From an uncultured Ignavibacteria bacterium (lineage in GTDB: Bacteria; Bacteroidota; Ignavibacteria; Kapaibacteriales; UBA961): a stretch of DNA of 15,059 bases. Of the stretch, positions 15,010 through 15,059 are shown piece by piece; the stretch's first letter is position 1; each line of letters starts with the position of its first letter. Below the pieces are notes generated by a model. It was not told where the DNA came from. It saw only the letters and a program-made list of their open reading frames with translations, and searched no databases. Both the position numbers and the translations under genes were made by a program. The stretch spans positions 1 through 15,059 of the forward strand of contig CALMMI010000608.1 of NCBI GenBank assembly GCA_937868245.1, read 5' to 3'.

Positions 15010-15059
15010 AATGTTATATCAAGATAAATAGGTAGAAAAAATCGACGGCTTTATGTTCA

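Overview
The window looks like chromosome from a member of the Bacteroidota-Chlorobiota superphylum. Two large secreted proteins end in the C-terminal sorting domain of the type IX secretion system (T9SS), which is confined to that superphylum. The base composition is moderate (about 40-45% GC by eye). Strong GGAGG-type ribosome binding sites precede the exported genes, which is uncommon in classical Bacteroidota, so I lean to the Chlorobiota side (Ignavibacteria/Kapabacteria-like). That placement is an inference, not a demonstrated assignment.

All seven convincing genes lie on the minus strand, so transcription runs right to left. From the right they are: an ECF sigma factor (14328-14900) with its zinc-finger anti-sigma factor 16 bases downstream (13760-14311); a gap with a pair of REP-like palindromes; a 1080-residue T9SS cargo with a jelly-roll-like N-terminal domain and eight fibronectin-III-like repeats (9980-13222); a repeat-rich gap; two tandem paralogous small membrane proteins of unknown function (8694-9542 and 8158-8634); a 2123-residue T9SS cargo (1444-7815) joining seven fibronectin-III-like repeats, a Gly/Asn linker, a parallel beta-helix and a heparinase II/III-like polysaccharide lyase; and an alpha-class carbonic anhydrase lipoprotein (351-1124).

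The theme is the cell surface: two exported multidomain proteins, one probably a polysaccharide-degrading enzyme and the other probably an adhesin or structural protein, plus a lipoprotein enzyme and an envelope-type sigma/anti-sigma pair that could control some of them. No link between sigma factor and targets can be shown from sequence.

The intergenic regions are unusually rich in structure. A 43-44-bp terminator sequence occurs twice, on both sides of the carbonic anhydrase gene. A composite of nested hairpins lies at 9708-9853 and an interleaved four-arm repeat at 9621-9688. A REP pair at 13549-13641 has arms that differ by compensatory changes. I saw no tRNA, rRNA, CRISPR array, transposase gene or defence system. 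Nothing here proves an undescribed system. The best leads are the intergenic repeat elements, the two-fold architecture of the lyase and the uncharacterised paralogous membrane pair.
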